From Desulfobia sp. (lineage in GTDB: Bacteria; Desulfobacterota; Desulfobulbia; Desulfobulbales; SURF-16), in contig JAUWDC010000036.1 in the NCBI GenBank assembly GCA_030608985.1, forward strand, positions 1 to 8,044: a DNA stretch of 8,044 nt, written 5' to 3'. The position numbers and the translations under genes were made by a program. The notes below the pieces were generated by a model, which ran no database searches, was not told the origin of the DNA, and saw nothing but the letters and a program-made list of their open reading frames with translations. This document shows, piece after piece, positions 6,380-8,044 of this stretch (position 1 is its first letter; every line of letters begins with the position of its first letter).

Positions 6380-7813
6380 TTATTTATTGAGTTCCTTGTT
6401 AAACAGCTCATTCGCCATTTTAGGATTGGCCTTCCCTTTGGTTTTTTGCATGAGCTGGCCAACAAAAAAGCCCATAACTTTTGTTTTGCCACCTTTGAAT
6501 TGTTCAACCTGCTCTGGATTGGCTGCGAGAATGTCCTGAATAATTTTGAGAAGATCCCCTTCATCACTCATCTGGATCAAGTTCTTTTCCTTAACTATGG
6601 TCTCAGGATCCTTGCTGCTAGCCATCATCTCTTCAAAAACTGCCTTTGCTATCTTGCCACTGATAGTTCCCTTGTCAATCATCGTAAGTAGTGCCGCCAA
6701 ATTTTCAGGCGATACAGGAAACGCACCCACATCAATGGCGTCCTCACCTTTCAACTCTCGAAGCATTTCGGTCTTCATCCAGTTTCCAAGCTTTTTAGCA
6801 TTGCTATACCCTGCCAGAGCCGCTTCAAAATAGTCTGCCAGTTCCCGGGATGTCGTCAGAATTGAAGCATCTTCTTCACCAAGGCCACATTCAGAAATAA
6901 AGCGCTCTTTTTTGCTATCCGGCAATTCGGGCATACTGTCTTTAATGCGAGCCACCCACTCCTTGTCGATAACGACAGGAACCAGGTCCGGATCTGGGAA
7001 ATAACGATAATCATGGGCTTCCTCCTTGCCACGCATAGAGGCTGTGACGTTACGATCAGGATCCCAGAGCAATGTCTCCTGAACCACCTTTCCGCCATCA
7101 AGAAGGATATCTCGTTGTCGTCGTTCTTCATACTCCAGGGCCCGCTGTACATTTCGGAACGAATTCATGTTCTTTAACTCAGTTCGAGTACCGAGCTCTG
7201 TCTCGCCGACAGGGCGGAGAGAAATATTAGCATCACAGCGAAAACTTCCTTCCTGCATGTTGCCATCGCAAATATCAAGATAACGAAGAATGGCATGGAG
7301 TTTTTTCAAATATGCTGCAGCCTCGGCAGCAGAACGTATGTCCGGCTCGCTGACTATTTCGATCAGTGGCACGCCTGTACGATTCAAATCCACATAACTT
7401 TGAGGCTGCGTTTCGTCATGAACAAGCTTCCCCGCATCCTCTTCCATGTGAATACGGGTCAAACCAATACGCCTTTCCCTGCCATCAACCTCGACATCCA
7501 CATATCCGTGCTCGGCTAAAGGCAGCTCAAACTGGGAAATCTGATATCCCTTCGGGAGATCAGGGTAAAAATAATTCTTTCGAGCAAACTGGTTCACCTC
7601 GCTAATTTCACTATGGGTGGCCAGGGCCATTTTCATGGCATATTCGACTACCTTTTTGTTCAGCACAGGCAGAACACCTGGCATTCCCAGGCAAACCGGA
7701 CAAGTATTTGAATTCGGCGGATTGCCGAATACAGTGGTGCATCCACAGAAAATCTTGGTCTTCGTTTTCATCTGGGCATGAATTTCCAGCCCTATTACGG
7801 TTTCAAATTCCAT
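6380..7813 (-). CDS. gatB: Aspartyl/glutamyl-tRNA(Asn/Gln) amidotransferase subunit B
   Basis: The product is 477 residues, the normal full length for GatB. In the GatCAB complex this cytoplasmic subunit binds misacylated Glu-tRNA(Gln) or Asp-tRNA(Asn) and activates the acyl group with ATP, while GatA supplies ammonia from glutamine. The start [11 protein letters not shown] (4-14) is the family signature. Zinc-type cysteines are C23, C25, C38 and C41 (FCGC and CPVC). [10 protein letters not shown] (120-129), [17 protein letters not shown] (142-158), [13 protein letters not shown] (189-201) and [11 protein letters not shown] (267-277) are all intact. The last ~150 residues form the YqeY-like helical tail that contacts tRNA, ending [12 protein letters not shown]. 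The ATG at 7813 gives exactly the conserved N-terminus, yet the preceding bases (TTTTACTGACAC) hold no Shine-Dalgarno match. gatA and gatC are not in the window, so they lie elsewhere. Having this gene implies the indirect route to Gln-tRNA and/or Asn-tRNA. Confidence 0.98.
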   Translation of the reverse strand: MEFETVIGLEIHAQMKTKTKIFCGCTTVFGNPPNSNTCPVCLGMPGVLPVLNKKVVEYAMKMALATHSEISEVNQFARKNYFYPDLPKGYQISQFELPLAEHGYVDVEVDGRERRIGLTRIHMEEDAGKLVHDETQPQSYVDLNRTGVPLIEIVSEPDIRSAAEAAAYLKKLHAILRYLDICDGNMQEGSFRCDANISLRPVGETELGTRTELKNMNSFRNVQRALEYEERRQRDILLDGGKVVQETLLWDPDRNVTASMRGKEEAHDYRYFPDPDLVPVVIDKEWVARIKDSMPELPDSKKERFISECGLGEEDASILTTSRELADYFEAALAGYSNAKKLGNWMKTEMLRELKGEDAIDVGAFPVSPENLAALLTMIDKGTISGKIAKAVFEEMMASSKDPETIVKEKNLIQMSDEGDLLKIIQDILAANPEQVEQFKGGKTKVMGFFVGQLMQKTKGKANPKMANELFNKELNK

Positions 7814-7829
7814 GTGTCAGTAAAATATA

Positions 7830-7857
7830 AGGTTAAAGGTTGCAGGTTAAAGGTTGC
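7830..7857. repeat. Two tandem copies of a 14-bp unit upstream of gatB
   Basis: AGGTTAAAGGTTGC occurs perfectly at 7830-7843 and 7844-7857, followed by AGG as the start of a broken third copy. Each unit contains the half-repeat AGGTT twice. The array lies 17 bases from the gatB start and takes the space where a promoter or leader would be expected. On the gatB transcript strand it reads as pyrimidine-rich GCAACCTTTAACCT units. Confidence 0.85.
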
Positions 7858-7863
7858 AGGAGA

Positions 7864-7908
7864 CAGGTTTAAAGTTTCAGGAGGCAAACACCCGAAACCC
7901 TAAACCCT
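7864..7908 (-). repeat. Imperfect inverted repeat able to form a hairpin in the gatB leader direction
   Basis: Arms at 7864-7881 and 7891-7908 flank a 9-base loop. As DNA they match at 13 of 18 positions. Four of the five mismatches become G-U pairs when the - strand is transcribed, giving a 17-pair stem in RNA running towards gatB; on the + strand the same positions are A-C mismatches. No T-run follows on the - strand, so it is not a standard terminator for the upstream gene. It may be a structured leader, a processing site, or only a by-product of the repeats here. Confidence 0.5.
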
Positions 7909-7922
7909 TTACCCGAAACCCT
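7890..7922. repeat. Direct repeat ACCCGAAACCCT, two copies
   Basis: The 12-mer ACCCGAAACCCT occurs at 7890-7901 and 7911-7922, separated by nine bases (AAACCCTTT) that look like a decayed unit of the same kind. The first copy overlaps the right arm of the hairpin. The array ends five bases before the stop codon of the gene at the right edge. It shares the CGAAA core seen at 9-29 and in the 6215-6373 element. Confidence 0.75.
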
Positions 7923-7926
7923 TCAC

Positions 7927-8044
7927 TTAACTGTTCTTGTGTATCCATGTACTTAATTTATCATGTTCTTCCTTCCAACCAGTGCTGATCCTCATTTCCA
8001 AAAACATACGAAACAAATCATCGACAGTGCGTGTTGCTGTTTCC
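7927..8044 (-). CDS. Possible C-terminus of an unidentified protein, cut by the window edge
   Basis: Reading the - strand from 8043, an open frame of 38 codons ends with TAA at 7929-7927; base 8044 belongs to the preceding codon. The peptide includes TVDDLFRMFLEMRISTGW and ends STWIHKNS. It is charged and helical-looking, with two tryptophans and no membrane segment, and the frame has the balanced composition of real coding sequence. The 113-base gap before gatB holds only repeats, so this gene and gatB could share a transcript. The family is not recognised. The frame is short enough to be chance, although the two other - strand frames are interrupted or less protein-like. Confidence 0.45.
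   Translation of the reverse strand, partial: ETATRTVDDLFRMFLEMRISTGWKEEHDKLSTWIHKNS

Noticed and set aside
6308..6691. 127-codon + strand open frame starting in the radC-gatB gap
   Set aside because: Most of it is antisense to the C-terminal tail of GatB and its N-terminal part is translated from the inverted-repeat arm; the peptide is Phe/Leu-rich with no family resemblance.
7830..7922. Short repeats upstream of gatB as a CRISPR array
   Set aside because: Units are 12-14 bases, tandem or nearly so, with no unique spacers of 25-40 bases and no cas genes in the window.

Overview
The window reads as ordinary bacterial chromosome. It holds one very long gene on the + strand (92-4360), three housekeeping genes on the - strand reading back towards it (gatB, radC, hemW), and the tail of another - strand gene at the right edge. 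The GatCAB amidotransferase subunit, the HemW-type radical SAM protein and the large dikinase-like protein, with compact spacing and middling GC, would fit a Desulfobacterota (delta-proteobacterial, perhaps Desulfobulbales-like) genome. That placement is an impression from protein style, not a database result.

Layout. Positions 1-91 are a short leader with a 7-bp tandem repeat. Positions 92-4360 encode a 1422-residue protein. Its last ~500 residues are the ATP-grasp and phosphohistidine (swivel) domains of pyruvate, phosphate dikinase; its first ~920 residues are helical-looking and not recognised. The PEP/pyruvate-binding barrel that normally ends PPDK is absent. This gene meets hemW tail to tail, and the two stop codons share the palindrome TTAA at 4357-4360. 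hemW and radC overlap at 5496-5520, so they are probably co-transcribed and translationally coupled. Between radC and gatB lies a 159-bp element (6215-6373) with 30-bp inverted ends matching at 29 of 30 positions; its left end runs into the start of radC. gatB (6380-7813) is complete. Its 113-bp upstream gap is built of short repeats and can form a strong hairpin in the gatB transcript direction. The last ~118 bases look like the C-terminus of a further - strand gene.

How the genes relate. gatB serves tRNA charging, radC is a JAMM-fold protein historically tied to DNA repair, and hemW is a haem chaperone. They share a strand but no single pathway. The dikinase-like protein should move phosphate from ATP to a histidine and then to an acceptor that cannot be named from the sequence.

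The most unusual items are the domain arrangement of the large protein, the inverted-repeat element that appears to supply the radC start codon, and the recurrence of CGAAA-core repeats in all three intergenic gaps. No RNA genes, CRISPR arrays, transposase genes or clear rho-independent terminators were seen. No gene-free stretch exceeds 150 bases.
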